Source: Carya illinoinensis
Lineage: Eukaryota; Streptophyta; Magnoliopsida; Fagales; Juglandaceae
Direction of reading: 5' to 3'
Assembly (NCBI RefSeq): GCF_018687715.1
Contig: NC_056767.1
Span: 1,798,001 to 1,862,000, forward strand
Length of the DNA: 64,000 bases
Shown here one piece after another: positions 11,793-23,085 of this stretch (its first letter is position 1; each line of letters begins with the position of its first letter). Below the pieces are notes generated by a model, which saw only the letters and a list, made by a program, of their open reading frames with translations, made no database searches and was not told the origin of the DNA. A program made the position numbers and the translations under genes.

Positions 11793-13587
11793 TAGGGGTG
11801 AGTTCGGTCCGGTCCGATCCGGGGAGGTTTTGTGGACCGGACCGGATCTATTCGGTCCAGGGTTTTCTCACCCTGGACCGGACCGAACTCCATCAAGACC
11901 GGTCCGGTCCGGTCCGGTCGGTCCAAGGTTGACTTTTTTTTTTTTTTTTTTTTTTATCTAATGATATTTTTTTTAATACTTATGTAATTATATTGTAATA
12001 TATTTAATATATATACATATAGTATACTATTATATATATATTAGTAATATGCTAATACTATTAGTCTATTAGTAATAATATTATAACTAATAAATATATG
12101 TAATAATAACTATACTATAACTAATAACTATATGTAATAATAGTAATAGTAATAACTATATATGTAACTATATGTAATACTAATAACTAATACTATTAGT
12201 CTATTAGTACTAATAACTATACTAGTATTAATAACTATACTAGTACTAATACTATAACTAATAACTATATGTAATGATAGTAATACTATATGTAATACTA
12301 TATTAAATAATAGTAATACTCTTATTACTAATACTCTATGTAGTTATAGTGATTTAATACTAACATATTATATATTAAGCTAACTATACTAATACTATTA
12401 TAAATTTACAAATATATGATATATTATAATTTATTCTATAACTTTTATAATATGTTAATAGATTAATATATATACTAGTATTATATATATATATATATAT
12501 ATATATTTTTGATCGGTTATACTAGTACTATATATTATAGTTAATAGTTATACATTAAAGAATATAGTAATACATTGATACTAAATATATATAGTTATAG
12601 ACTTATAATGATTTAGTTATTATGAATTTATGATTAGTATAACTATATAATTGTATTAGTATTAGACTATTAATAATTCAATTTGGCTATATTATATTAG
12701 TAATATTAGTTATGTTGAATCAATTAGTTAGTATAACTATATTCTACATCATTAGTATTAATATAAATATTAGTATTAGTTATAACTATATAGCCTATAT
12801 TAGAATTGAGTTTTAGAGTATATAATAGACTAATAGTATTAGTACAACTATATAAGTATATTGTATAGCTATATATTAGTTTTAATTATAGTGATTAGTA
12901 TAATTATATAATAGTAGACTATTAGTATAACTATATATTAGTATTAGTTACTGTTATGGTGATTTAGTATATTATAATTTATATATTATATTTATACTAT
13001 AACTTTTATAATATATTAATATATTCTAGTACTATATATTATAGTTATATATTAAATAATATAATAATACATTCATACTAAATATATATAGTTATATTTA
13101 TAGTAATTTAGTTATTAACTTATTATGATTAGTATAGTGATATTTAAATTATATTAATTAAAGTGATAAATATACTATATAGCTAAACATAGTATTAATT
13201 ATAGTGATTAGTATAACTATATAAATTATATAATAGTATATTAGTATTAATAGTAGACTATTAGTATAGGTCACTATAGCTATTGTTGAAGTATTAGTTA
13301 TAGTGATTTAGTATAACTATATTAGTATAACTATAGTCTATATTAGACTATTAATATTTTTTTATATCATATATAATTATATAATTAATTATATACAACT
13401 ATTATATAAATAATATATATAATTTTTTTTTTCTATTCGGTCCGGTCCGGGGTGAAAACCCCCCGGACCGGGACCGGACCGAATCCTTTCGGTCCCTTAA
13501 AAATTGGACCGGACCGGACCGGTCCCAATTCGGTCCGGTCCGGTCCAGTCGGTTTTGCCGGTCCGGACCGGCTGATGCTCACCCCTA
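11793..13587. mobile_element. Non-autonomous hAT-type element with GGTCCGG-rich ends
   Basis: Perfect 10-bp terminal inverted repeats TAGGGGTGAG / CTCACCCCTA are flanked by a perfect 8-bp duplication GTAACACA (11785-11792 and 13588-13595), the hallmark of hAT insertion. Subterminal regions are dense in GGTCCGG/CCGGACC repeats; the centre is about 1.4 kb of AT-only sequence rich in ACTAATA and TATAACTA words. It has no coding capacity. It sits inside the copia element and is therefore younger than it. Part of its AT core resembles that of the larger hAT elements at 29968 and 49546. Confidence 0.92.
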
Positions 13588-13595
13588 GTAACACA

Positions 13596-13977
13596 CTTTC
13601 CCCTTCCTCCTCTGATTTTTCTTTCAATCGGCACCACCAATGGTGGTGGACATCGGCGCAAGCCATCGTATGTGCCATCGACGTGATGCCTTCGCTGACT
13701 TGAGGAGTATTGTCTCCGCACGCAACATGCAACTCCCTAATGGCCAAGTTGTTCTCGTCGAAGGGTTGAGAACTTGTGTTCTCTCTCCCTCTCTCATATT
13801 ACATAATGTCTATTTTGTCCCTAATTTATTTTTTAACGTTTTGTCAGTTTCCCAAATTACCCTTTATAACTCTTGTGTCATTTTATTCTCATCTAACATT
13901 TGTTTATTTCAGGATCCACAATCGAAGAGGCCGATTGGAGTGGGTGATCTTTACAATGGGCTCTAAGTGTACTAGCC
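13596..13977 (+). pseudogene. Copia protease remnant
   Basis: The plus-strand reading frame from 13640 carries VDIGASHRMC, where active copia proteases have D-(T/S)-G, then LPNGQ, LHNVYFVPNLF and NVLSVSQIT, all typical of the protease to pre-integrase stretch. The catalytic DSG/DTG is DIG here. The frame ends at a TAA near 13964, and a second element interrupts the sequence at 13978. Confidence 0.8.
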
Positions 13978-16225
13978 TGTGACGCCCCCAATTCCCACGT
14001 ACGGATACGTGGAAATCGAAGTATCGGGATGATGACAACACGGGTCATACATCCCATCGCCAAGTGCCAAGTGTGTGTACATGCAACAAGTGTACAATAA
14101 AAACACCTAGCGAATAACAAAAGTCTTATAACTAAGTATCAGAATTTTTGTTTAAAACAAACCCGTTTAAACCACACATAATAAAATATTACAAGTCATA
14201 AATATTGTTTCAAACCAAATTACAAGCCATAAAAACTAATAAAGATAATTTTTAAACATCAAAGACTTTAAGTCAAAACTCTAGCGGAGCCGCCTCCTCG
14301 GGCTCAGCCTCCTCCTCTTCTTCCACATCTGCATCAAAGTCTACGGTACCAAAATGGTGCTGCAGATAAGTAATATTCCAAACACCACAAGATAAAAATA
14401 TATTAAACTCAACAATATGCATGAAATAATGCCAAATGCACATATCCCAGAAATCCACATTTTTCCACGCATGCCAAAAATCCCATTTTGGCCCAAAACA
14501 TATCCTTTAAACAAATCCTTACCATTATCCCAGATAATGGCCCAAATCAAGAAAACCACCATTTTTCTAGAAAATTGATCACAATAACCTCAAATAAAAC
14601 CTCGCCATTTTCTCATAAAATGGCCTATATCCAATATCCAAAACCTGTTCCAATTTATTGAGTGCACCATGATCTCCCATAGGGATCATCCGCACACTCT
14701 GGCTCCTGTGTCACAATGCAGGTAACGACTACGCATGTGACACCTAAACGAGTGATGCCCAGTCTCGCGCCTAGCGCGTACCTAGACCATGCCATCCTCT
14801 AGTCCCCGCCAGCCTAGGGACCACGGAGTCGACATGACAGCGTTACCGTATCGTGCGATCCGGTCGTCGCTGGGGATGTCACTCAGTATTATCCACTCCC
14901 GAGTGACCAGAGGAGCTCCACCGAAATAATACACCACCCCGGCTTGGGGTCGTGATACACACGCACCCAAAAATCCATTTACACAAATAAAACCAGTTTT
15001 TCTCAATTTAATACATGCACATGAATGCACCATGCAATGCACACCTCAAGACACAATTTATCCAAGAAATCACATTATCAACAATAACCAAATAACTCCG
15101 TCCTCAAATCCATCCGACCCCCGACTCCTTGGACTCAGTTCGCAATAACCAACCAGTCAATGAATTTATTGTAAAAGTAATAACATATTCAAATCTAAAG
15201 TAGAGTTTGAAAAATACTTACAGCGCTATATAATAATTTTTGAAAGATCAAGGAGCTGCAAACGGCAGAAAAAGAGTAACGTAACAGTATAAAATACACT
15301 GTGGCCGTGGGTTGTAAAATACCCACTTTCGAACGGGGACAAACCAAGACTTGGGATTAATAGGGAATGACCTAGAGGTATTCATGAAGCTAATGGAAGT
15401 GAGAGTTGGCCGTGAGTGGCGGTGGAAGTGAAAAACAGCAAAAACAAGGATGAGCTCGTGGGAACTGCTCCGACAACAGATCGGAGTTGGAAATGGGTGG
15501 TTTAGGACGGCAAGAGGTAGGTGATGAAGTGGTGAAGAGATGGTGGCCGGAGGTGGAATGACGGCGGCGAAAAAGCACAAAAACCGTGCGGCTTGGAGGA
15601 GCTCGTGGCGGCTAACGGTGGCTCGAATGGAGGTGAAACTTGGTGGGGATGTTCATCGGTCGGAGGGGAAGAAAACTGGGTGGGTGGTGTAGGCCACGGT
15701 GGCCGGACGGCGGGGGTCTGGGCGGAGAAGAAAAACGCCGATAGTGAGGAGAGAGAGAGAGCGTATCGCGCGCGGAGAAGAATCGGAAAGAAGAAGAAAA
15801 AGAAAGAAAAAGAAAAAGAAAGAAAAGAGAAAGAAAAAGAAAAGAGAAAAAGAGAAAAAGAAAAAGAAAAGATGGGGAAAAAAATGAGGTCCAATCCTCA
15901 CCTCTGGAATCTAGAAACTGATCCGACGAAAATAAATTTAAAAGCTATAAAACGACTACATTAATTTAAACACCACATCAAGATAAAATATAATAAATAA
16001 TTAGTAAAAACTAACAACTAAATTTTAAATCCAAAAACAAACTAAAATAAATTACACAACAATTTAAATTCAAAACGATAATTAATATTAAGAAAGCTCT
16101 ATAAAACAAATATCACAATTAAATAAATCTAATTAAAATACAATAATTTAAAATAAAAGAACTAATATTTTAATTAAATTAAAATACTTATTCAGTGAAA
16201 ATACACGTAAAAACGGGGTATCACA
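13978..16225. mobile_element. Solo-LTR-like insertion, TGTGACGCCCC...GGGGTATCACA
   Basis: The insertion begins TGTGACGCCCC and ends GGGGTATCACA, an imperfect inverted repeat with LTR-type TG...CA termini. The flanks are TAGCC (13973-13977) and CAGCC (16226-16230), a 4-of-5 target duplication, and removing the insert rejoins the copia frame region. At 2248 bp without pol motifs it is best read as the solo LTR of a larger retrotransposon, possibly Ty3-gypsy. A GC-richer middle (14.65-15.75 kb) and an AAAGAA-rich tract (15785-15870) lie inside. ORFs in the tract are low-complexity shadows. A long terminal-repeat-type DNA element is the alternative. Confidence 0.7.
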
Positions 16226-16230
16226 CAGCC

Positions 16231-18901
16231 TGAATCTTCTCTCGCTTTAGCTACTCAATCTACTGTCAATAAGACCTTATGGCATCATCGTCTAGGTCAT
16301 CCTTTTAGTTTTATTATTCCCGTTCTTTTTAATTATTCTTGTATTCTCTCTGATTGTAACGTTTGTACTCAATCTAAACACACAAGATTACATTTTTCTA
16401 TTCATGCAAATAAAAGTGTTTCTCCTTCAAATCTCATTTTTTAGAATATTTGGGGTGGCTATCATACTTCTTCTCTGTGTGGGGCTTATTATTTCCTCAC
16501 AATTGTTGATGAATTTTCTCGCACTACTTGGATATATCTTATGCGTTTTAAATATGAAGTTTTTACTCATTTAATGCATTTTTTTGCTCGTCCAAAATCA
16601 GTTTAATACTACTGTTAAAATTATTCGTACTGATAATGGATAAGAATTTCTTTCTCATCAATTTCAAACATATCTTCCAACTCATGGCATTGTTCATAAA
16701 TGTACCTATGTTCAAACTCCACAACAAAATGCCGTTGTGGAATGTAAACATAGGCATCTTCTAAATGTTGCCTGTAGTCTCTGTTTCTAAGCACATCTAC
16801 CTTGAGATTGTGTCATCACCATTGCATATCTCACTAATTGTACTCCCAGTCGTATTCTCCAGAATAGGTCCCCTTTTGAAATTCTTTACAATAAAACACT
16901 CAGCTATGATTATCTTTGAGTATTCAGGTGTCTTAGCTTTGCACAAACCCTTAGTGCTCACCACGACAATTTTCTACCCGTGCCACAAAATTTGTTTTTC
17001 TTGGCTACCCCAGGACTCATAAAGCATACAAACTCTACAATCTCAACACTCATTCTATCTTTTATTCTCGTGATGTCATATTCCATGAACACCACTGCCT
17101 TTTCCAAAATATTCCTGCTTCCTCTCCTTCTCATCCTATCATTCCGTTGCCTATCCTTGAACCTCCTATACCATCTCCTCCATCTCCAGAAACTCCTCCC
17201 GACTCACCCGAGCCTCCTCTCTCCTCATCTCTGTCTCTTCCCATCTCTCGTCCCCGCCACACCATCACTCGGCCTACCTATCTTCATGACTACGTTTGTC
17301 CTACACTCCACACGGAGCCCACGTCATCTTCACCTATTACACAGGCCTTAGGTACTGCTCAACCTCTATATGCTTTTCTTTCATATTCTCATTTTTCTCT
17401 ATCTCATCTCATTTTTTTAATAGCTTTAACCACTTGTGTTGATACCTCTTGTTTTTTTAATGCTATTCGCCACTCTTATTGGCGTGAAGCAATGTCTGTT
17501 GAAATTCGTGCTTTGGAGGATAACTCCACTTGGACTCTTGAGACACTTCCCCCTAGTAAAAAATCCATTGGCTGTAAATGGGTTTTCAAAACTAAGTTCA
17601 AGGCCGATGACTCCATTGAAAGGTACAAAACTCGGCTAGTTGCCAAGGGTTACACTCAAGTTAAAGACCTTGGCTATTATGAGACATTTGCACTGGTTGT
17701 CAAAATGGCCACTGTTTGTTGCTTATTGGCGGTCACTGCCGCCAAACATTGGGTCATTCATCAACTTGACGTCAACAATGCATTCTTACACAACGACCTT
17801 GATGAAGAAGTCTACATGACACCACCTACCAGATATTGCATAAAGGGGGAGACCCATGTCTGTTGGCTCTGAAAATCTCTCTATGGCCTTAAACAAGCCT
17901 CACGCAACTGGTTTTTTAAACAAACCTCTATGTTTCTTGATGCAAGTTTCCATCAGTCTCAGGCCGATCATTCTTTATTTACTTTTGTCACCTCCACCAA
18001 CATTACTCTTATTCTTGCTTATGTTGATGATATTTTGGTTGCTGGTAATGATATATCTCAGATCGACGTTTTCAAAAGACTCATTTCCACTCATTTCAAA
18101 ACCAAAGATCTTGGTTGTTTGAAATATTTTCTTGGACTTGAAGTTGCTCGCTCTTATAAAGGTATCTTTCTCAATTAGCGCAAATATGCTCTTGATATTC
18201 TTTCCAACAGTAGACAACTTGGTGCCCGAACTGCCCCTTTACACTTGAAACTCAGCATTGAGACGACGATCTCCTCACTGATCCTTGCACTTACAGACAC
18301 CTAGTTGGACAACTTATCTATTTGACCATCACCCGACCTGATATTGTTTATACAATAAAATTCTCAGTCAGTTCATGCATGCTCCTCGGGTTCCTCACAT
18401 GACTACCGCTACTAGTATTCTTCATTACATCAGAGGCAGTCCAAGCTAAGGTATTTTCTTCTCTTCCTCTAGCAGTATGTATGTCATAGCATACACTGGT
18501 TCTGATTGGGCCAGTTGTCCCACCACCCACCGTTCCACCACCAGATATTTCATTCAATTAGGGACCGGTCCAATCTCATGGCATACAAGCAAACAAACTG
18601 CAATTGCAAGGTCTTCGACTGAAGCTGAATATCGAGCTATGACTGTCACCACCTGTGAACTCACCTGGTTAAAGCAACTTCTCATTGATCTTGGAATTTC
18701 TCATCCCGAGTCCTTTACCTTACATTGTGACAACTAATCCGCTCTCTACATTGTGTACAACTCCATGTTCCATGAGTGTACCAAACACATTGAGATTGTT
18801 GGTCACATTGTTCGTGATAAAATTCACCCAGGCCTCCTTACAGCTATTCATACTTTTTACACTGAACAAGTTGCCGATATATTTAGCAAAGCCTTAGGAT
18901 G
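16231..18901 (+). pseudogene. Copia pol remnant: integrase, reverse transcriptase, RNase H
   Basis: Several frames must be combined. LWHHRLGHPF near 16280 is the pre-integrase zinc-binding motif; IVDEFSRTTWIYLMRF near 16500-16550 is integrase core. At 17470-17870 the RT reads WKWVFKTKFKAD-like, YKTRLVAKGYTQ and HQLDVNNAFLH. AYVDDILVAG near 18020 is the RT catalytic box. At 18480-18895 RNase H is marked by SDWASCPTTHRSTT, SSTEAEYRAM and the terminal VADIFSKALG. Stops occur within RT (17870), after the YVDD region (18176) and in RNase H (18735), with frameshifts between. A polypurine tract follows. The polyprotein cannot be made. Confidence 0.9.
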
Positions 18902-18959
18902 AGAATTTTTTCATCATTTTGCATGCAAGTTAGGCATTACGGATCTCCATGCGCCAACT

Positions 18960-18969
18960 TGAGGGGGAG
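18960..18969 (+). other. Polypurine tract of the copia element
   Basis: The run ending GAGGGGGAG sits directly against the first base of the 3' LTR, where plus-strand priming occurs. Confidence 0.8.
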
Positions 18970-19179
18970 TATTAACAGTTGCCATATTTTCCAGATTCTC
19001 CATTTTTAAAAAATCAGTCACTTTAATTCTAGGAATCTATCTAATTTGTATAATTAGTCTACTTATATTTTATACATGTTTTCATACTTACTCTCCTATA
19101 CATCTATATGTTTGTAAAGTGATACACAAATAAATATACAGTTATAAATGAAAATTACTCTCCCTCTCAATTTTTAACA
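18970..19179 (+). repeat. 3' LTR of the copia element
   Basis: This 210-bp LTR begins TATTAACAGTTGCC and ends AATTTTTAACA. It aligns with the 5' LTR along its whole length with scattered substitutions and is followed by the TGTTC target duplication. Confidence 0.9.
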
Positions 19180-19184
19180 TGTTC

Positions 19185-19712
19185 TCTAGGGTCAGCTATC
19201 ATGCAATCAGGTTAAAAAGCAAATTAAGGCTCACAGTAGTCGGGAACTGCATGGGGAGGGGATAGCATTCTTAGTTTGGTTGCTGCGTGTAATTGTATTA
19301 TAAATTGGGGATGGAATTTGGTGGCCTTATAAAGAACGAATAACAGTACAGAGAAATTGCGAACAGAACTTTTGTGTGAGAAAAAAAAGATAGCCAGGAG
19401 TGAAGAAACCCGTGAAGTAACTAATGCAAAAGAACTATGCACAAGCTCATCCCATAAGTATAAAAATAAATAAATAAACCATTACTATATATGCTAGCAT
19501 CATATTTTGAAAATGATAAAAACTGTCCTCACAAAATGTCAACCACATATAAAAAAATAATAATAATGACTTAGATTATGAGTTTTTAATAGTAGAAAAG
19601 AAAAGATAACATGGGTGGGCGTTTTTTTTTTAATTTATTTTTTTGTTTTGAGAAGACATTAATTTATTTTGAAGGTCCTAAAAGGGATTTTGGTGATTGA
19701 TAAAACAGGGTT
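19185..19712. other. Spacer between copia element and LINE fragment
   Basis: No coding region is recognised. The sequence is mixed in composition up to 19450 and AT-rich after that. The one 72-codon minus-strand ORF has no domain. Confidence 0.5.
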
Positions 19713-19715
19713 TCC

Positions 19716-20560
19716 TTTTTTTTTTGAATCATCAACCATTGCTTCTCATTCATTAATAAAGAAAACATGCCTCAGTACAGCCCAACTAACTGTAATTATG
19801 GATCTTTACAAAACATCACTCTATATATTGACAATAGAATAAATCTATGTAGTTCCCTCTTCAATCCAGCAGCATTCTCCTTCCATCCTCAAAGCCCTCT
19901 TAGCAAGTTCATGAGCCTCACTATTTCCTTCTCTAAATATAAAGCCAACAGTCCAGTCTAATTTTTCAGTTAGAATGCTCTTTATGTCTTCTACGAACTG
20001 CCCCATCCATGCACATGTAGCCCTCCTTTCGTATATCTCTTTTATTACTTTTTGAGCATCTCCTTCAGACAACACATTCTTGATACCATCCTCCATAAAG
20101 CACTTGCTTCAGCTAATTCAGGACTTCCAATGAACTCTTTTGAGGCACACATTGAAAGAAGAAGCTCTCCCTTGTAGTTCCTTGCAACAATACCCATACC
20201 CAATCTACTATTAATTTTGTCAATAGCAGCATCAAAATTAATCTTTGGAACTCCTTCACCTGGTGGCAGCCATTTAGCATCTCTTCTCCTCTGACTATTT
20301 ACTTTCCTATTCTGTTCATACACATCTTTAGGTTCTAGGAAGATTTGAAGGTTTGATAAAGCAATTTTTATTACTTTGCTTGGACAATCAAACTTACCCT
20401 TAAACACAGCTCTATTCCTTCTGGACCATAACCCTCTGAGAATCACAGCAATCTCTTCTAACTTGGTTTTCATAAAGCATGTTTACATTCTGTCTCAGAG
20501 CTGGAAGAACTCGACATCCTTACTGTTCCGCTTCTGGAATCCACTTTGATTCTCTGCCTA
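19716..20560 (-). mobile_element. 5'-truncated LINE (non-LTR retrotransposon), 3' end
   Basis: A T-run on the plus strand at about 19716-19725 is the poly(A) tail of a minus-strand LINE. Upstream of the tail (increasing coordinates) are a 3' UTR and the C-terminal RNase H region. The sequence diverges from LINE coding near 20560, giving a 5' truncation typical of incomplete target-primed reverse transcription. The same coding segment recurs at 25838-26500. Confidence 0.8.
19845..20473 (-). pseudogene. LINE RNase H domain fragment
   Basis: Two minus-strand frames, 20045-20473 and 19845-20096, together give the plant LINE-type RNase H. KWLPPGEGVPKINFDAA has the first catalytic Asp, ARNYKGELL and SPELAEASAL the Glu-bearing helix, and REGNSEAHELAKRAL the terminal signature. 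A frameshift near 20070-20090 separates the halves. An upstream LWSRRNRAVFKGK segment is the usual linker after the RT zinc-binding region. Confidence 0.8.
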
Positions 20561-21184
20561 CACATCACTTGCTGCTAGGCAAAGAGAATTAATTTACATG
20601 TATTACTTTGTGTGTTTTGTGTCATCGTTTCTAATAAAATAGAGATTCTATGATATAATTATTTGATTAAATTAGATATATAGTTCATGTGTGGTGGTGT
20701 GGTGTTTTGCTTTCATCCAATTACAAGTTGAGAAGTAAAGTATATTTTTATTAAAATTCAAAATTCAACGGTGCAAAATGCGCTCCCCCTCAATGGGCAT
20801 AAAGCTATATCTATATCAAGAAAAGAAAAAAAAAAAACTTCTGTTAGTTCTTATTTCACATAAGAAAATACAGAGACCAAGTATAGAGACTGATATAAGT
20901 ATATAAACTAGCAGTTTGTAAGGTCTTTTCTTACAAATCCTTTCAAGCCACTGTTTCTTTCCAGTTTCTCCTCAAACAATCAACATTGGAGGAAATATCA
21001 GTCCAATGATTCCTTCTACATAACTTCCATTTGGTAACTTAATGATAATAAATGAAACGGTCTTAATTGAACTCATCTATATAAGAGCAGCTTCCAGGAC
21101 AGTTTAATTTTTTTTTAAAAGAACAGTGCGGTAATTATTAACACCTCAAGAAGGACAAAAATAGTACAAATGATGTTAAATCAA
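19846..21184. repeat. Segmental duplication, copy 1
   Basis: The copy extends from the LINE RNase H region through 0.6 kb of non-LINE flank (20560-21184). It is matched in the same orientation at 25838-27143, about 6 kb to the right, with scattered substitutions and small indels. Copy 1 retains a ~27-base stretch (around 19933-19960) missing from copy 2. Because the shared block crosses the LINE end, it is a DNA duplication rather than two LINE insertions. Confidence 0.85.
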
Positions 21185-23085
21185 ATAAAACTAGAGCGTG
21201 CCTAAAGCCTGATGACTTGATAGCATATGACCCGGTTCTTTAAATGGAAAATTTGAATTCGAAACCCTCCATCCCCCTTATCAAAAATAAAAAATAAAAC
21301 TAGACTGCACTAATTAGAAGGAAAGGGATCATAAAACATAGCTTCACATGAGTCAATGAAAATGTCTTCCTCTTGTGCATGCCTGTATCTCTGATATATA
21401 TATAAAACACCAAAACCAACCTTATAGATCAATTGATTGATCTGATAAATAGCACTTTGATTTGGACCTTTAGGGCTGATCAAATGCATATTGATTTAGC
21501 CAGAAGCACCTGTTGTTAATGCATCAAGCAATGGAAGTAGTACTGCTGTTAAGTACTGCTGTTAAGTACTGCAAAAAATTATTGGGAGGACAGTAATTTT
21601 TTACTATAATTTTGTCATTATCATTCCATCAGAAATCATAATCGAAAGAGTAATGATACATAGAAAATCCTTTTGAGTTGGATTTTCATTCAGTGAAAAA
21701 ATCATTGGATGTCTCTGGTTGAAAATGAACAGATGAGATCTATTCATTTATTTATTTCAGTCAATAGTCTGTAATTTTTTCATTGGATGGAAATCAAACT
21801 GCATTAATTAATAAATTTTACAACTCTACTTTAAATGGAGGGTAATTAAACAAAATTTAAAATTCAAATTCAAATTCAAATTAGTATTTTTAATAAAATG
21901 ACATTACCAGCTTATTAATTGGGAATAAGATAGGTTATGAAATAATGGTATAAATATCATTATTAAAAAAAGGCCTTGAAAAACAATGCTTATCATACAA
22001 GCATATTGAAAATAAAAAAGGGTAACTTCAAACGACATGCTAATACAAGTCTTAGTTCACTTATGGGAAAAGTTATATCCTCAGTATCTAATTAAAATGC
22101 CTCTTGAGTCTTGATCCTAAAATTTATTATCATCAATCGCATGAATTGATATGATATATTTTAAATGATTTTATCAGTTACTTAAATAAAAATTAATTTA
22201 AAGTATGATTAGTCAATTATTATGATTGAAAATGAGAAAATTAAATATAATTTATGGAAAATGTTACTCTTCCCCTTGGTGGCTACTACTAGTTGTTTTG
22301 TATATATTTTTTTTACATGTATTTTTTAACACTTTTAAATATTTAAAAAAAAAAAAAGTTTTACAATATTACATGAGAAAATTAAATATAATTTATTACA
22401 AAAGAGCATTCTCAATCAGTTAAAAAAAAAAAAGCTAGAAACTTTCAGCAGTCCAAGAAATCTTAGATGGGTGTATTAATCCGATCAAACCCCAATATTA
22501 TTTTAAATAGGAATTTTTTATTCACAAAAATATCTCATAATTAATTCACAAAATTTTTTAATTTGATGTAATACGTTAGATATATCTTAGAATAAAAAAA
22601 AATGTTACAATCCGATGTACCGTAATTTCAAGACACTTCAATTTATAAGTCTTACTTTTACCATAGTCATTGCAAACCAAACATTTTTCAACTCCAAATA
22701 ATAAGTCGTTTCCGATTTATCTTGCAGCAATAATGTGACAGAAGTAGCAATTCCACCTACAAGAGAGATTCTTCATTAACTCATACGTGTACGCGCGCGA
22801 GCCCTTGTATTAAGGCTGGCATGGGATCAATGCATCCTCGGAGTTCATAGCGGTCATACAGTATCTGCAAGACATGATCCTTATTTGTTAGGGACCTGTA
22901 TGGAGCTCTTCTACTGAATAGATTACGAGATAAATAGAGATACAATTCACAATGAAAGATCAAATGTCATCAGTTGCATAGAAATTGAAAAATTGCAAGA
23001 TAGGGATCGTTCGAGACAATCCACCTCCAGAAAGTTCCATACAAAATATCAGATTCCAATACAATGGAAATTCCTCTCTGCCTTC
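21185..23085. other. AT-rich spacer, no gene seen
   Basis: Only short ORFs without domains are present. There is a short tandem AATTCAAATTC stretch near 21860 and a direct GTACTGCTGTTAA duplication near 21540. Confidence 0.5.

Larger units (their letters stand above)
11453..19179 (+). mobile_element. Degenerate Ty1-copia LTR retrotransposon with two nested insertions
   Basis: Two related LTRs (11453-11680 and 18970-19179) flank a primer-binding site and remnants of protease, integrase, RT and RNase H in copia order. A perfect 5-bp duplication, TGTTC, lies at 11448-11452 and 19180-19184, which fixes both ends. The LTRs have lost the canonical TG start (both begin TATT). Most of gag is missing: after a short ATGGCC leader the sequence passes, across a nested hAT-type element, almost directly into the protease region. 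A 2.25-kb solo-LTR-like insertion splits protease from integrase. Frameshifts and stops are numerous, so the element is dead. Confidence 0.92.

Noticed and set aside
15502..15964. Low-complexity ORFs on both strands
   Set aside because: They arise from a GAAAAAGA-rich tract in the solo-LTR-like insertion; both strands and several frames are open for that reason alone.
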